Source: Kaistella sp.
GTDB taxonomy: Bacteria > Bacteroidota > Bacteroidia > Flavobacteriales > Weeksellaceae
DNA length: 64,000 bases
NCBI GenBank assembly: GCA_019459085.1
Contig: JAIBEW010000027.1
Span: 124,001 to 188,000 of the forward strand
Reading direction: 5' to 3'
Part shown: one piece after another, positions 15,933 through 25,510 of the stretch
Numbering within the stretch: the first letter of the stretch is position 1
Layout: each line of letters opens with the position of its first letter
Notes under the pieces: model-generated
Told to the model about the DNA's origin: nothing
The model's input: the letters and a program-made list of their open reading frames with translations, nothing else
The model's database searches: none
Position numbers and translations under genes: made by a program

Positions 15933-17195
15933 ATGAAAGACGAATTACAACAGACCAAAGATTTAATCACGGAAATCAGCGATGCTGTTCATTATTTTGT
16001 GGTGGATAATATCTCCGATGAGTGGATGGTTTTAGTCAGTGTAAAAGTATTGCTGCTTACCGCTTTTATTTTTTTTATCGATTTTTTTCTGAAATTTCTG
16101 GTTCGCATATTTCTCGCTACGTTTAAAGACGAGGAGAAACATCCTGTTTTTAAAGCTTTGTACACTTCGAAGGTCATCAATTCGATGGCACATCTCGTGG
16201 CAATGATGATCGGCCGGTTTGCGCTGTATTCTGTTTTTTCAAGACGCCATCCTGAAAGTTTTGCCGTTCTGGACAGGCTTATGGAAGTTGCCGTGGTTTT
16301 AATTGTCGGTGGAATGGCCCTTCGTGCAATCAAAGCGGTCGAAAATTATTATTTCTACAAAAAAGATTATTACAGGATTGTGGCGTTGCGTGCGATTTCG
16401 CAGACCTTGCGGATTTTTGGAACCTTCATCCTTTCAGTCATCATCATCAGTATGGTATTCGGAATCAGTGGGGCGACCATTTTAGGAAGTCTCGGAGCGA
16501 TTACTGCGGTTTTGGTTTTGGTTTTTCGGGACACGATTCTGGGTTTCGTAACCGGAATTCATGTTGCAACATCACAAAATATGAAAGTGGGTGACTGGAT
16601 TGGCATTCCGAAATACAACCTGGAAGGAAATATTCTCGACATTAACCTGCTTACGACAAAAATCCAGAATTTCGACAAAACCATTTCCACGATTCCAACC
16701 TACGATTTACTCGCGACGGAGATTAAAAATCTTCAGGTGATGGCTGAAAGCAATACCCGGAGAATCAAGCGATCTATTATTTTCAATATCAATTCCTTTA
16801 CATTTCTGAACCGCGAAACGATTGAGAAACTTGAGAAAATTAATCTCATTACCGATTATCTGGAACAGAAAAAAACCGAAATGATCGCAGAAAGGGAATC
16901 CATCGCCAATCCCGAACTGCTCATCAACGGAAGGCAGCTCACCAACATCGGCGTCTTCAGGGAATATGTGTTCAACTACCTAAAGAGAAGCCAACATATC
17001 GATCAGGAAGGAACAGTTCTGGTCAGACAGCTCGAAAATACACCTGAGGGAATGCCTCTGGAAATTTACTGTTTCACCAATAATTCCGAGTGGTCTGAAT
17101 ACGAACAAATTATGGCAGATATTTTCGATCATTTACTCGTGGCTTCCAAGGAATTTAATCTTGAAGTGGTTCAGTTCTCAAAAATTGCAGATTAA
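15933..17195 (+). CDS. MscS-family mechanosensitive channel, YbdG-like
   Basis: 420 residues from the ATG at 15933. A TTG one codon earlier is also in frame but overlaps the promoter box spacing. Four to five membrane helices occupy residues 28-190. The pore-lining TM3 is the Gly/Ala-rich 'GISGATILGSLGAITAVLVLVFRDTILGFVTGIHV', and the beta domain follows with 'VGDWIGIPKYNLEGNILDINLLTTKIQNFDKTISTIPTYDLL'. The insertion in the beta domain and the length fit the YbdG branch, which opens under hypo-osmotic stress. It runs directly into pdxJ with a single base between stop and start. Confidence 0.9.
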   Translation: MKDELQQTKDLITEISDAVHYFVVDNISDEWMVLVSVKVLLLTAFIFFIDFFLKFLVRIFLATFKDEEKHPVFKALYTSKVINSMAHLVAMMIGRFALYSVFSRRHPESFAVLDRLMEVAVVLIVGGMALRAIKAVENYYFYKKDYYRIVALRAISQTLRIFGTFILSVIIISMVFGISGATILGSLGAITAVLVLVFRDTILGFVTGIHVATSQNMKVGDWIGIPKYNLEGNILDINLLTTKIQNFDKTISTIPTYDLLATEIKNLQVMAESNTRRIKRSIIFNINSFTFLNRETIEKLEKINLITDYLEQKKTEMIAERESIANPELLINGRQLTNIGVFREYVFNYLKRSQHIDQEGTVLVRQLENTPEGMPLEIYCFTNNSEWSEYEQIMADIFDHLLVASKEFNLEVVQFSKIAD

Positions 17196-17196
17196 A

Positions 17197-17916
17197 ATGA
17201 CAAAACTCAGTGTAAATATTAATAAAATCGCCACCCTTAGAAATGCAAGAGGCGGCGAATTCCCGAGTGTAACGGAAGCTGCGGTAAAACTGCAGGAATT
17301 CGGCGCACACGGAATTACCATTCATCCGCGTCCGGACGAGAGGCACATCACGAGAAAAGATGTGTGCGATCTGAAACCGCTGGTTCATACCGAGTTTAAT
17401 ATTGAAGGAAATCCGCACCGGTCTTTTATTGATATGGTACTTGAAGTTAAACCCGAACAGGTCACTTTGGTTCCTGACGCTGACGACGCCATTACTTCGA
17501 ACGCCGGTTGGGACTGTGAAAAACATGCAGGTTTTTTAAAAAATGTTATCGCTGAATTTAAAAATGCCGGGATCAGAACTTCAATTTTCCTAGATCCAAA
17601 TCCGGAAATGGTGAAATTTGCCGCAGAAACCGGTGCTGACCGGATTGAACTCTACACCGAGGCTTACGCTAAAAATTATTCGGAAAATAAAGAAGAGGCG
17701 ATTAAACTTTATATTGAAACGGCGGAAGAAGCTCAGAAATATGGGCTCGGAGTAAATGCAGGGCACGATTTAAGCCTCGAAAATCTGAAATATTTTGCAG
17801 ACAATATCCCGAATCTGCTTGAAGTTTCCATCGGTCACGCGCTGATCTCGGAATCTTTGTACATGGGAATGGAAAATACCGTTCAGGCTTATCTTAAAAG
17901 GCTGGCAAAATGGTAA
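17197..17916 (+). CDS. pdxJ: pyridoxine 5'-phosphate synthase
   Basis: 239 residues, the usual PdxJ length, starting at the ATG at 17197. An in-frame TTG 36 bases earlier lies inside the channel gene and was rejected. Conserved features are 'LSVNINKIATLRNARGG' at the N-terminus, 'GITIHPRPDERHI' (catalytic His), 'FNIEGNP' and the terminal 'GHALISESLYMGMENTV'. It condenses 1-deoxyxylulose 5-phosphate with 3-amino-2-oxopropyl phosphate in the DXP-dependent vitamin B6 route. It is translationally close to the channel gene, with no obvious functional link. Confidence 0.97.
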   Translation: MTKLSVNINKIATLRNARGGEFPSVTEAAVKLQEFGAHGITIHPRPDERHITRKDVCDLKPLVHTEFNIEGNPHRSFIDMVLEVKPEQVTLVPDADDAITSNAGWDCEKHAGFLKNVIAEFKNAGIRTSIFLDPNPEMVKFAAETGADRIELYTEAYAKNYSENKEEAIKLYIETAEEAQKYGLGVNAGHDLSLENLKYFADNIPNLLEVSIGHALISESLYMGMENTVQAYLKRLAKW

Positions 17917-17951
17917 ACCTCAATTTTTTGTTGACCTTAAAAACTGATTAA

Positions 17952-18740
17952 ATGGAAATTCTGCATTCAAAAATTTACGGAGAGGAGAAATCCGGAACAC
18001 CGCTGCTTGTTTTTCACGGACTTTTCGGAATGCTCGATAACTGGGGCAGTTTCGGGAAAGAAATGGGGGAATTTTTTCCGGTCCATTTAATTGATCTAAG
18101 GAATCACGGCAAAAGTTTTCATTCCGAAGAAATGTCGCACGACGATCTGGCGCACGATATTTCACATTATATGGAAGCCCACAACTTACAGAAAGTCAAT
18201 TTGTTGGGTCACTCATTGGGCGGGAAAGCCGTGATGCAGTTTGCCATCAAATATCCGATTAAGGTCGGAAAACTTATTGTGGTAGATATTGCTCCGAAAG
18301 CATATCCGCCGCATCATCAAGGAATTATTAAAGCGCTTGAAAGCGTTGATTTTCAAAAACTCACGACCCGTCAACAAGTGGAGGAGTCTTTAAAACAATA
18401 CATTCCGGAAAAATCCGTCATCCAGTTTTTAGCGAAAAACCTTTACTGGACCGATGATAAAAAACTGGCGTGGCGTTTCAACCTCACCACACTTTCTGAA
18501 AAATATGATCAGTTTGTTTCCAACACCATAAAATTCGGCGTTTTTACCGGCGAAACACTGTTTATCGGCGGAGAAAAATCCAATTATATTCTGCCTCAGG
18601 ACGAATTTCAGATCAAGCAGCAGTTTCCACATTCGTCGGTGGTCACGATTAAAAATGCCGGACATTGGGTGCAGGCAGAAAATCCCACCGATTTCAATGA
18701 AGTGGTAAAAGATTTTCTTTCAGAAAACAGAATCGATTAA
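17952..18740 (+). CDS. alpha/beta hydrolase, YbfF-like esterase
   Basis: 262 residues, single alpha/beta hydrolase domain. The oxyanion segment 'FHGLFGMLDNWGSFG' and 'DLRNHGKSFH' precede the nucleophile elbow 'GHSLGGKAVMQFA' (Ser near residue 83), and the catalytic His is in 'NAGHWVQAENP' near the end. This arrangement is that of small acyl-CoA or carboxyl esterases such as YbfF. It begins a plus-strand run of four lipid-type genes (hydrolase, reductase, acyl-CoA ligase, mevalonate decarboxylase) with gaps of 8-40 bases. The substrate is unknown. Confidence 0.88.
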   Translation: MEILHSKIYGEEKSGTPLLVFHGLFGMLDNWGSFGKEMGEFFPVHLIDLRNHGKSFHSEEMSHDDLAHDISHYMEAHNLQKVNLLGHSLGGKAVMQFAIKYPIKVGKLIVVDIAPKAYPPHHQGIIKALESVDFQKLTTRQQVEESLKQYIPEKSVIQFLAKNLYWTDDKKLAWRFNLTTLSEKYDQFVSNTIKFGVFTGETLFIGGEKSNYILPQDEFQIKQQFPHSSVVTIKNAGHWVQAENPTDFNEVVKDFLSENRID

Positions 18741-18754
18741 TTTATTTACCGCTC

Positions 18755-19762
18755 ATGATTTTAGTTACCGGTGCAACAGGAATTCTCGGAAGAGTGATCG
18801 TTTTGGAATTGCTGAAGCGCGGGAAAGCCGTTCGCGCCACGAAACGGAAATCAAGCGATCTTGAAGAAGTCAGAAACTCCTTTAAATTCTATACCGATAA
18901 TCCGGACGAATTTTTCAGTAAAATTGAATGGACTGAGGTGAATTTCGACGACCTTGAGTCTCTCCAAAACGCCTTAAAAGGCGTTGAGGAAGTCTATCAC
19001 TGTGCGGCAAAAGTCAGTTTTCATCCCGGTTCACGGAAAGAAATGTACGAAACCAATATTGTGGGAACCAAAAACCTGCTTTATGCATGCGAAAATTCTT
19101 CCGTCAAAAAATTCTGTTTTGTGAGTTCTGTTGCTGTTCTAGATGGTGTTAATGAAGCCGGAAAACTGGATGAAAGCTCTGATTTCAATTCTAAACTGGA
19201 TCACTCGGCTTATGCCAAATCAAAGCATTTTGCCGAGATGGAGGTTTGGCGGGCTTCTGCAGAAGGCCTCAACACGGTTATTGTGAATCCGGGAGTCATT
19301 CTTGGAAGCGGAAATTGGAACTCAAGCAGTGGCGAAATTTTCGGAACTTTCGAAAAATATCCGTACACGATGAGCGGAACCACGTCTTATGTTGATGTGC
19401 GCGATGTGGCCAAAATCTGTGTTGATTTAATGGAGAAAAATATTTTCGGGGAAAGATTTATTCTGATTTCAGAAAACCGAAAATATGCGGATATTGCGAA
19501 TGCAGTCCGGGGAAAATTGGGAAAATCAAAAGCAAAAATACTTTCCGAATCTGTATTGAATTTCGGATATGTTCTAAACATTCTTTTCGGTTGGCTTTTT
19601 CCAAAACTCCGGATGATGAACAAACAGAATCTGGAAACCGTCACTTCAGAAACGGTGGTTTCCAATGAAAAAATAATTAAAAAATTGAATTTTCAGTTCA
19701 TTCCGGTTTCGGAAAGTATTGATTTTCATGTCCATAACTATATTTCCGATAAAAAATTATAA
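18755..19762 (+). CDS. NAD(P)-dependent epimerase/reductase of the extended SDR family
   Basis: 335 residues. The N-terminal Rossmann motif is 'VTGATGILGRVIVLELL' (G-x-x-G-x-x-G), followed by 'YHCAAKVSFHPG'. The catalytic Tyr-x3-Lys is 'YAKSKHFAE', preceded by a Ser in 'FVSSVAVLDG'. This is the pattern of extended SDRs such as dihydroflavonol-4-reductase-like proteins. It sits 14 bases after the hydrolase and 8 bases before the acyl-CoA ligase. The sequence does not identify a substrate. Confidence 0.87.
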   Translation: MILVTGATGILGRVIVLELLKRGKAVRATKRKSSDLEEVRNSFKFYTDNPDEFFSKIEWTEVNFDDLESLQNALKGVEEVYHCAAKVSFHPGSRKEMYETNIVGTKNLLYACENSSVKKFCFVSSVAVLDGVNEAGKLDESSDFNSKLDHSAYAKSKHFAEMEVWRASAEGLNTVIVNPGVILGSGNWNSSSGEIFGTFEKYPYTMSGTTSYVDVRDVAKICVDLMEKNIFGERFILISENRKYADIANAVRGKLGKSKAKILSESVLNFGYVLNILFGWLFPKLRMMNKQNLETVTSETVVSNEKIIKKLNFQFIPVSESIDFHVHNYISDKKL

Positions 19763-19770
19763 AAGAACTG

Positions 19771-21534
19771 ATGAATATTGCTGAATTCCTGAATGTTAAT
19801 GCCGAAAAACATGCCCTTAAACCCGCCATTGGATTTAAATCAAAGGAAAAATGGAAGGAACTGAGCTGGAAGAAGTTCAGAAATATGGTTTTCAAAACGG
19901 CAAATGCGCTGAAAGAAGCCGGAATTCAGGAAGGTGACCGTGTTGCCATTTATTCTGACAATTCTGCGGAATGGATTACGTTTGACCTTGCGGTGCTTTC
20001 TATCGGAGCTATCACGGTTCCCGTTTATTCCACCAACAATCAAGAGCAGGCTGCCTATATTTTGGAAGATTCCGAATCTAAAATAGTATTGGCCGGAAAT
20101 CAGGAACAGTACAATTCCTGCTACGAAATATCACAGAAAAGTGATTTCCTAAAAAAGATCATCGTGGCAAAAAAAACGGTCTGGAGTATCAATGAAGGCA
20201 GTTCTTATTTCGAAGATTTCATCAGCAAAAGTTCAGATGTGTTTGAAATCTGTCCAAAAAACGACGACGATCTTGCGACGCTCATTTACACTTCCGGAAC
20301 AACGGGCATTCCCAAGGGTGTGATGCTTACGCACGGCAATTTTAAAAACTCTTTTAATGCTCATTTCGATTTTTTCAATTTTAAAAACTTCGAAAATGAA
20401 CATTCGCTTGCTTTTCTGCCATTAAGCCACGTTTTCGAACGCAGCTGGACGTTGCTCTCTCTGTACGGCGGCGCAAAAGTTTCTTTTTTGGAAAACACTA
20501 AGCTCATTGCGAGTACTTTAACGGAAATTAAACCGACGATGATGTGCGCTGTGCCCAGATTTTACCAGAAAATTTATTCCGGAGTGAATGAAATGGTAAA
20601 AGAAGGATCCGGAACCAAAAAGAAAATTTTCAGCTGGGCCATGAATGTAGGAAGTGAAGTTGCAGAACTGAAAAGAACCGGTGAAAAAATTCCGTTTGGT
20701 CTGAATCTTAAAAATTCTGTTGCAAATACGCTGGTTTTTCAGAAAATTAAAAATAAAATGGGCGGAAACCTTTGGTTTATGCCTTGCGGAGGCGCTTCAA
20801 TTTCACCGGAAGTGACGCGTTTTTTTGATGCGATGGGTATTCACCTGACCGTTGGATACGGCTTAACGGAAACGACTGCAACTTTAACCGCATTTCCTTT
20901 TACAAAATATAAACACGGCAGCGCCGGAATCGCTTTGGGTGATACTCAGATGAAAATCGGGGAAAACAGCGAAATCCTGGCCAAAGGCAGCGGCATTATG
21001 AAAGGCTATTATAAAAAACCGCAGGAAACCACTGAAGTTTTTACGGAAGACGGCTGGTTTAAAACGGGAGATGCCGGAGAATTTGACGAAAACGGAAATC
21101 TTACGATTACCGACAGGATCAAGGATCTGATGAAAACATCAAACGGAAAATATATCGCGCCACAGCCTATAGAAAATATGCTTTCCAACAACAGCCTGAT
21201 CGAGCAGGTGATGGTCGTTGCGGAAGGAAAACCATTTGTTACGGCTTTGATTGTACCCAATTTTGAGTTTTTAAAACTTCAGCTGGAGAAACTCAATATT
21301 CCTTTTACTTCATGGAAGGAAATCGTAAATCTGCAACAGATTAAAGAGCTTTATCATCAGCAGATTGAACAGATCCAGAGCCATTTATCCGGTTTTGAAA
21401 AAGTGAAAAAGTTTGCGCTGATGTCATCAGAATTTGAAATCAGCAGCGGCGAAATCACCCCGACTTTAAAGATCAAAAGAAATATAGTGCTCAAGAAATA
21501 TGGCGAAATAATTGATAAAATGTACGCGAAATAA
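19771..21534 (+). CDS. long-chain acyl-CoA synthetase (AMP-forming)
   Basis: 587 residues, typical for the FadD15/FACL group. The AMP-binding P-loop is 'YTSGTTGIPKGVMLTHGN', followed by 'GYGLTETTATLTAFP' and the C-terminal 'DGWFKTGDAGEFDENGNLTITDRIKDLMKTSNGKYIAPQ', which holds the conserved Asp and the hinge. The C-terminal catalytic Lys is expected in 'TPTLKIKRN'. The enzyme activates fatty acids with ATP and CoA at the inner membrane, for beta-oxidation or lipid synthesis. It is co-directional with the reductase 8 bases upstream. Confidence 0.94.
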   Translation: MNIAEFLNVNAEKHALKPAIGFKSKEKWKELSWKKFRNMVFKTANALKEAGIQEGDRVAIYSDNSAEWITFDLAVLSIGAITVPVYSTNNQEQAAYILEDSESKIVLAGNQEQYNSCYEISQKSDFLKKIIVAKKTVWSINEGSSYFEDFISKSSDVFEICPKNDDDLATLIYTSGTTGIPKGVMLTHGNFKNSFNAHFDFFNFKNFENEHSLAFLPLSHVFERSWTLLSLYGGAKVSFLENTKLIASTLTEIKPTMMCAVPRFYQKIYSGVNEMVKEGSGTKKKIFSWAMNVGSEVAELKRTGEKIPFGLNLKNSVANTLVFQKIKNKMGGNLWFMPCGGASISPEVTRFFDAMGIHLTVGYGLTETTATLTAFPFTKYKHGSAGIALGDTQMKIGENSEILAKGSGIMKGYYKKPQETTEVFTEDGWFKTGDAGEFDENGNLTITDRIKDLMKTSNGKYIAPQPIENMLSNNSLIEQVMVVAEGKPFVTALIVPNFEFLKLQLEKLNIPFTSWKEIVNLQQIKELYHQQIEQIQSHLSGFEKVKKFALMSSEFEISSGEITPTLKIKRNIVLKKYGEIIDKMYAK

Positions 21535-21574
21535 TTTTTAGTTAATTTGAACTTTTCTGCACTTAAATAATAAT

Positions 21575-22630
21575 ATGGAAAACGAATTTTTAGGAAATAA
21601 TATATTTGAGGTCTCCAGCCAAACCGTTTCAACAAGCTGTCCTTCCAACATTGCTTTAATCAAATATTGGGGGAAATATGCCGATCAGATTCCGGCGAAT
21701 CCCAGCATCAGTTATACGCTGAACAATTGTAAAACCAACACTTCAATTGAATTTCTCGCAGGAAAAAAATTTTCGGTACAGACTTTTTTAGCCGGAAATG
21801 AAGAGCTGAAATTTGCTGAAAAAATAGAGAAATATTTCAAAAATATTGAAATATATCTTCCCTGGATTCTGAAAGGAAAGTACATCATCAACACCGAAAA
21901 TACTTTTCCTCACAGTTCAGGGATTGCCAGTTCGGCTTCCGGTTTTGGAGCGATTGCAAAATGTTTAATGGAACTTGATGCCTATTTTTCCGGAAAACAG
22001 GCAGAGGATTTCATCCTTAAAAAAGCTAGTTTTCTCGCACGATTGGGCAGCGGAAGCGCCTGCAGAAGTCTTTACAACGGTTTAGTGGTTTGGGGAAAAA
22101 CCGAAGAGGTCGAACAGAGTTCAGATCTTTTTGCAGTTCCGTATCCGGAGAAAGAAATTCATTCTCTTTTTAAAAATTTCAACGACTGGGTGCTGCTTAT
22201 TCACGAAGGGGAAAAATCGGTGAGTTCTACAGTGGGTCACGGTCTGATGAATACGAATCCATACGCCGAAAGGAGGTTTCAGGAAGCGCATGAAAACTTT
22301 ACGGTTTTAAAGGAAATCCTGAGAACAGGCGATCTGATAAACTTTATCAAACTCGTAGAGCACGAAGCATTAACGCTCCACGCGATGATGATGATGAGCG
22401 ATCCGGCCTTTATTCTGATGAAATCAGGCACGCTTGAAGTCATCAATAAGATTTGGGAATTCAGAAAGAACACCGATTTACCTTTATTTTTCACTTTAGA
22501 TGCCGGAGCAAATGTTCATTTGTTGTTTCCGGGAGATAAAAATGAGGACAACATCAAGGAATTCATTGTGGAAGAGCTGCTACAACATACGCAGAACAAT
22601 GGGGTAGTAAAGGATGTGATGAGATTCTAG
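21575..22630 (+). CDS. mvaD: diphosphomevalonate decarboxylase
   Basis: 351 residues. The N-terminal 'TSCPSNIALIKYWGKYADQIPANPSISYTL' carries the substrate Lys-Tyr-Trp-Gly-Lys signature. The GHMP-kinase glycine/serine loop is 'HSSGIASSASGFGAIAKCL', and 'FFTLDAGANVHLLFPG' closes the active site. It converts mevalonate 5-diphosphate to isopentenyl diphosphate, showing that this organism makes isoprenoids through mevalonate, as many Flavobacteriia do. It is the only mevalonate gene in the window. A TTAATTTG box lies about 30 bases upstream, so it may have its own promoter. Confidence 0.96.
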   Translation: MENEFLGNNIFEVSSQTVSTSCPSNIALIKYWGKYADQIPANPSISYTLNNCKTNTSIEFLAGKKFSVQTFLAGNEELKFAEKIEKYFKNIEIYLPWILKGKYIINTENTFPHSSGIASSASGFGAIAKCLMELDAYFSGKQAEDFILKKASFLARLGSGSACRSLYNGLVVWGKTEEVEQSSDLFAVPYPEKEIHSLFKNFNDWVLLIHEGEKSVSSTVGHGLMNTNPYAERRFQEAHENFTVLKEILRTGDLINFIKLVEHEALTLHAMMMMSDPAFILMKSGTLEVINKIWEFRKNTDLPLFFTLDAGANVHLLFPGDKNEDNIKEFIVEELLQHTQNNGVVKDVMRF

Positions 22631-22679
22631 TAATTTCTTTGCTAAAAAGCGGAAAAATCAGAAAAAATTCTTCTCAAAA

Positions 22680-23057
22680 ATGAAAATCCACCACATTGCC
22701 ATTATCTGTTCTGATTATGAAGTTTCTAAGAAATTTTACACTGAAATTTTGGGACTTAAAATTCTGCGCGAGGTGTACCGTGCGGGACGGCAGTCTTACA
22801 AACTCGATTTAGGCATTGGAAACGATTATGTCATCGAACTTTTTTCATTTCCAAACCCGCCGGAAAGGCCTTCTAAGCCTGAAAGTTGTGGACTAAGACA
22901 TCTTGCTTTTTCCGTAGAAAATGTTGAACAGAAAAGGAAAGAACTGTTGAATAAAGGTGTAATTTGTGAAGAAATCCGCGTAGATGAATTTACGGGCAAA
23001 AAGTTCTTTTTTACTCAGGATCCCGATCGTCTGCCACTGGAATTTTACGAATCGTAA
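22680..23057 (+). CDS. VOC-family (glyoxalase I-like) protein, SMU1112c/YaeR-like
   Basis: 125 residues, one vicinal-oxygen-chelate domain with paired beta-alpha-beta-beta-beta modules. The first metal ligand His is in 'MKIHHIAIICSDYEVSKKFY', the second in 'LRHLAFSVENVEQ' and the final acidic ligand in 'PLEFYES'. This set matches the SMU1112c/YaeR branch of glyoxalase-like proteins. It probably binds a divalent metal. The substrate is unknown. Confidence 0.87.
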   Translation: MKIHHIAIICSDYEVSKKFYTEILGLKILREVYRAGRQSYKLDLGIGNDYVIELFSFPNPPERPSKPESCGLRHLAFSVENVEQKRKELLNKGVICEEIRVDEFTGKKFFFTQDPDRLPLEFYES

Positions 23058-23072
23058 AGAAAATTCTTTATT

Positions 23073-23450
23073 TTAATGGGCAAATCCCATCATGAAACTG
23101 AAGACCATAATTCCCAAAACGATCAGCGAAACCACGACGTACGTGTAATCTTTCTCCTTAAGATATCCAATTAAGGCAAAAATAATCCTCATGAGCGGGG
23201 TGAAAATAAGGATGAGAATACCGAGCTGAATAATCGCCATTCCCTCGAATTTTCCCAAAGAAATCCAGAAATCATGCAGAACGTTACCACCACTGTTTGC
23301 AAGAGTTTCATAATTTTCCGGCATCTTGAATCCTTCCAGAAAAAGTTTGATAAAACCAAACAGGGAGACCGTTACCGATATCAAAACTCCCAACCGGAGT
23401 AAATTTCCGATTGATCTGTTCAAATCAAAATCTGTAAAATGCCGTTTCAT
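23073..23450 (-). CDS. DUF1634 membrane protein
   Basis: 125 residues with three hydrophobic helices (about residues 17-37, 70-90 and 98-120). DUF1634 proteins are repeatedly encoded next to TauE/SafE transporters, and here the ATG follows the transporter's TAA without a spacer. A structural or accessory role in the same transport unit is the natural inference. No catalytic residues are visible. Confidence 0.85.
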   Translation of the reverse strand: MKRHFTDFDLNRSIGNLLRLGVLISVTVSLFGFIKLFLEGFKMPENYETLANSGGNVLHDFWISLGKFEGMAIIQLGILILIFTPLMRIIFALIGYLKEKDYTYVVVSLIVLGIMVFSFMMGFAH

Positions 23451-24281
23451 TTATTTAAAATTATGGCTGATCCCGTTATACATCATATAAATGGAAAGGA
23501 TGGTCACGACAATCGCAAAAACCACCTTCAGTTTTTTGGTTTTGGAAACCATCAGTGTTTTGGAGCCAATATAACTTCCCACAACCACACCGATCAGCAC
23601 TGGTGCTACAATTACAGGAATAATTTCGCCGCGCTGAAAATAAATCAGTGAGCTGGCCACCGCAGTAACTCCAATCATAAAATTGCTTGTTGTTGTGGAA
23701 ACTTTAAACGGAAGTTTCATGATATTGTCCATTCCCAACACTTTTAAAGCACCAGAACCGATGCCCAGAAGTCCTGACATCACTCCGGCGAAAGCCATCA
23801 TGAGAAATCCTGAAACGGTATTGCGTGCAGAATAACTTTTCATCACCCCTTTGTCAGGAAAACTGCCGTAAAGTTTTAGTCTTTCCTCTAAACTTCCTCT
23901 GATCAAAGGCTCTTGATGATCGGGTTTTTTCTTTAAACTTAAAATTACCGTAACAATCAGAATGCTCGCAAAAATAATTCCAATCGTATTGGGATTGAGG
24001 TATCCGGAAATCAAAGCACCGACAATCGCTCCAGAAGTTGTAGCGATTTCCAGAAACATTCCGATTCTCATATTCGTAAATCCTTCTTTAACGAAAGCTA
24101 CAGCAGAACCGGAAGAAGTTCCGATAACCGAAATCAGCGACGCACCAATTGCATAATGCATCGGAACCCCGAAACCAAGTGTTAATAAAGGAATAATGAT
24201 GACGCCACCGCCCAGTCCCGTCAGGGAGCCGAGCAAACCGGCTGAGACCGCTCCGAAAAAAAGAATTAAAATTTCCGACAT
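23451..24281 (-). CDS. TauE/SafE-family anion (sulfite/sulfoacetate-type) exporter
   Basis: 276 residues with about eight membrane helices and the family repeat 'GLLGSLTGLGGGVIIIPLLTLGFGVPMHYAIGASLISV', mirrored by 'MSGLLGIGSGALKVLGMDNIMKLPFKVSTTTSNFMIG'. TauE/SafE proteins move small organosulfur or sulfite anions. It abuts DUF1634 downstream. A role in sulfur handling is possible given the cysteate-type genes about 8 kb away, but that link is speculative. Confidence 0.9.
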   Translation of the reverse strand: MSEILILFFGAVSAGLLGSLTGLGGGVIIIPLLTLGFGVPMHYAIGASLISVIGTSSGSAVAFVKEGFTNMRIGMFLEIATTSGAIVGALISGYLNPNTIGIIFASILIVTVILSLKKKPDHQEPLIRGSLEERLKLYGSFPDKGVMKSYSARNTVSGFLMMAFAGVMSGLLGIGSGALKVLGMDNIMKLPFKVSTTTSNFMIGVTAVASSLIYFQRGEIIPVIVAPVLIGVVVGSYIGSKTLMVSKTKKLKVVFAIVVTILSIYMMYNGISHNFK

Positions 24282-24365
24282 TTTACAAAGCTATGAATTA
24301 TTAAAGTTTAAGGGGATTTATGGTATTAAAAAAAGTGGTGACAGGCTCATTCCTGAGAAAACTTT

Positions 24366-25433
24366 CTAGCGGTTATCCGATTCTTCTTTTTTTCCTTCTT
24401 CAATCAGTTCCTGTACTTCTGCAGCCTCTTCCGCCTCCAGTGTTTTAACGTCTTTTTCCTGCTCTTTGTTCCTGTGATTGACCTGGAATTCACAAAGGAT
24501 CGGAAAATGATCTGAACCGATGTATCCGAGTCTATCAAGTTTTACGACGAAAATTTCCGGGCTGTGGAAAAGGAGATCCAGCGGAACGCGGAAAAACCAG
24601 TATTTCGCATGAAAAGTTGCCAAAATTCCCCGTCCTACACGCGCATCAATTAATTTGCTCGTTTTACGGAAGAGAATAGAAGTATTTGACCATGCAACAG
24701 TATTGAAATCGCCGATCACCATGGAAGGAAGGTTGTTTTTCTGGATCTTTTTAGCCACGCATAGCAAATCCCCGTCTCGTTCCTTCGATGTTTTTTCTTC
24801 GGTAGGACTTGGCGGCGGCGGATGCACCGCAAACAGAACAAATTCGAATCCGTCGGATGTTTGAAGATGCACTTCGATACTCGGTAAATCATCTGCAACA
24901 AAAAAATGAATTTCTGCTTTCAAAAACGGAATCTTTGAGTATAAATGCATGCCGTACGTATTGTCAAGCGTCATTTTCTGGGTATGCGGATACTCTTTTT
25001 CCAGGATCCGGTTCGCCTTTTCCCAGGCAGAATTGCTTTCCATGGTGATGAAAACATCCGGCCTCTGCTCCAAAATAAGATTCTGGAACTTTTCAAAATC
25101 TTTATTGAACTGATAGACATTCGCTGAAATTACTTTTACAGTAACAGAAGATGAAGATTTTTCAACAACGCGTTTCCGCCGGTAAAATTTCGTGTACCTG
25201 ATCAGAATATAGAGATGGTAAACAATGAGTGCTGACTGTATGGTGTTGATAATCCAAAACCAGAGTGTTTTTTCAATAAAAAAAATACTAAGACCTAAAG
25301 CCGCTACCTGAAGCACGAGCAGCTGGATTTTCATAAATTCCGGCACCCGAAAGATCCAGTGCTGGTTTTTGGAAAAGGGAAGGATACTCAGAATGATGAG
25401 TACTCCCGACAAAATGATTAAGAAAAGTTCCAT
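24366..25433 (-). CDS. endonuclease/exonuclease/phosphatase (EEP) family membrane protein
   Basis: 355 residues from the ATG at 25433. An in-frame TTG at 25478 was rejected because a TTACTTTG box (25444-25451) lies between the two. Two to three N-terminal membrane helices (residues 1-80) precede the EEP fold, recognised by 'ISANVYQFNKDFEKF', 'RPDVFITMESN', 'MVIGDFNTVAWS' (catalytic Asp-Asn) and 'GYIGSDHFPILCEF' (Asp-His). The C-terminal 40 residues are Glu/Lys-rich and probably disordered. Substrate (nucleic acid, phosphoinositide or sphingolipid-type) is not identifiable. Confidence 0.88.
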   Translation of the reverse strand: MELFLIILSGVLIILSILPFSKNQHWIFRVPEFMKIQLLVLQVAALGLSIFFIEKTLWFWIINTIQSALIVYHLYILIRYTKFYRRKRVVEKSSSSVTVKVISANVYQFNKDFEKFQNLILEQRPDVFITMESNSAWEKANRILEKEYPHTQKMTLDNTYGMHLYSKIPFLKAEIHFFVADDLPSIEVHLQTSDGFEFVLFAVHPPPPSPTEEKTSKERDGDLLCVAKKIQKNNLPSMVIGDFNTVAWSNTSILFRKTSKLIDARVGRGILATFHAKYWFFRVPLDLLFHSPEIFVVKLDRLGYIGSDHFPILCEFQVNHRNKEQEKDVKTLEAEEAAEVQELIEEGKKEESDNR

Positions 25434-25443
25434 AGTTATAATG

Positions 25444-25451
25444 CAAAGTAA
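25444..25451 (-). promoter_or_regulatory. -7-like box TTACTTTG before the EEP gene
   Basis: One mismatch from TAnnTTTG on the minus strand, 10 bases before the ATG at 25433. It argues that translation starts at this ATG and not at the upstream TTG. Confidence 0.45.
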
Positions 25452-25510
25452 AAATAAAAAAACTTTACTTGTACACAATTGCTAAAAATCTTAAAAAAAA
25501 CAAGGCATTT

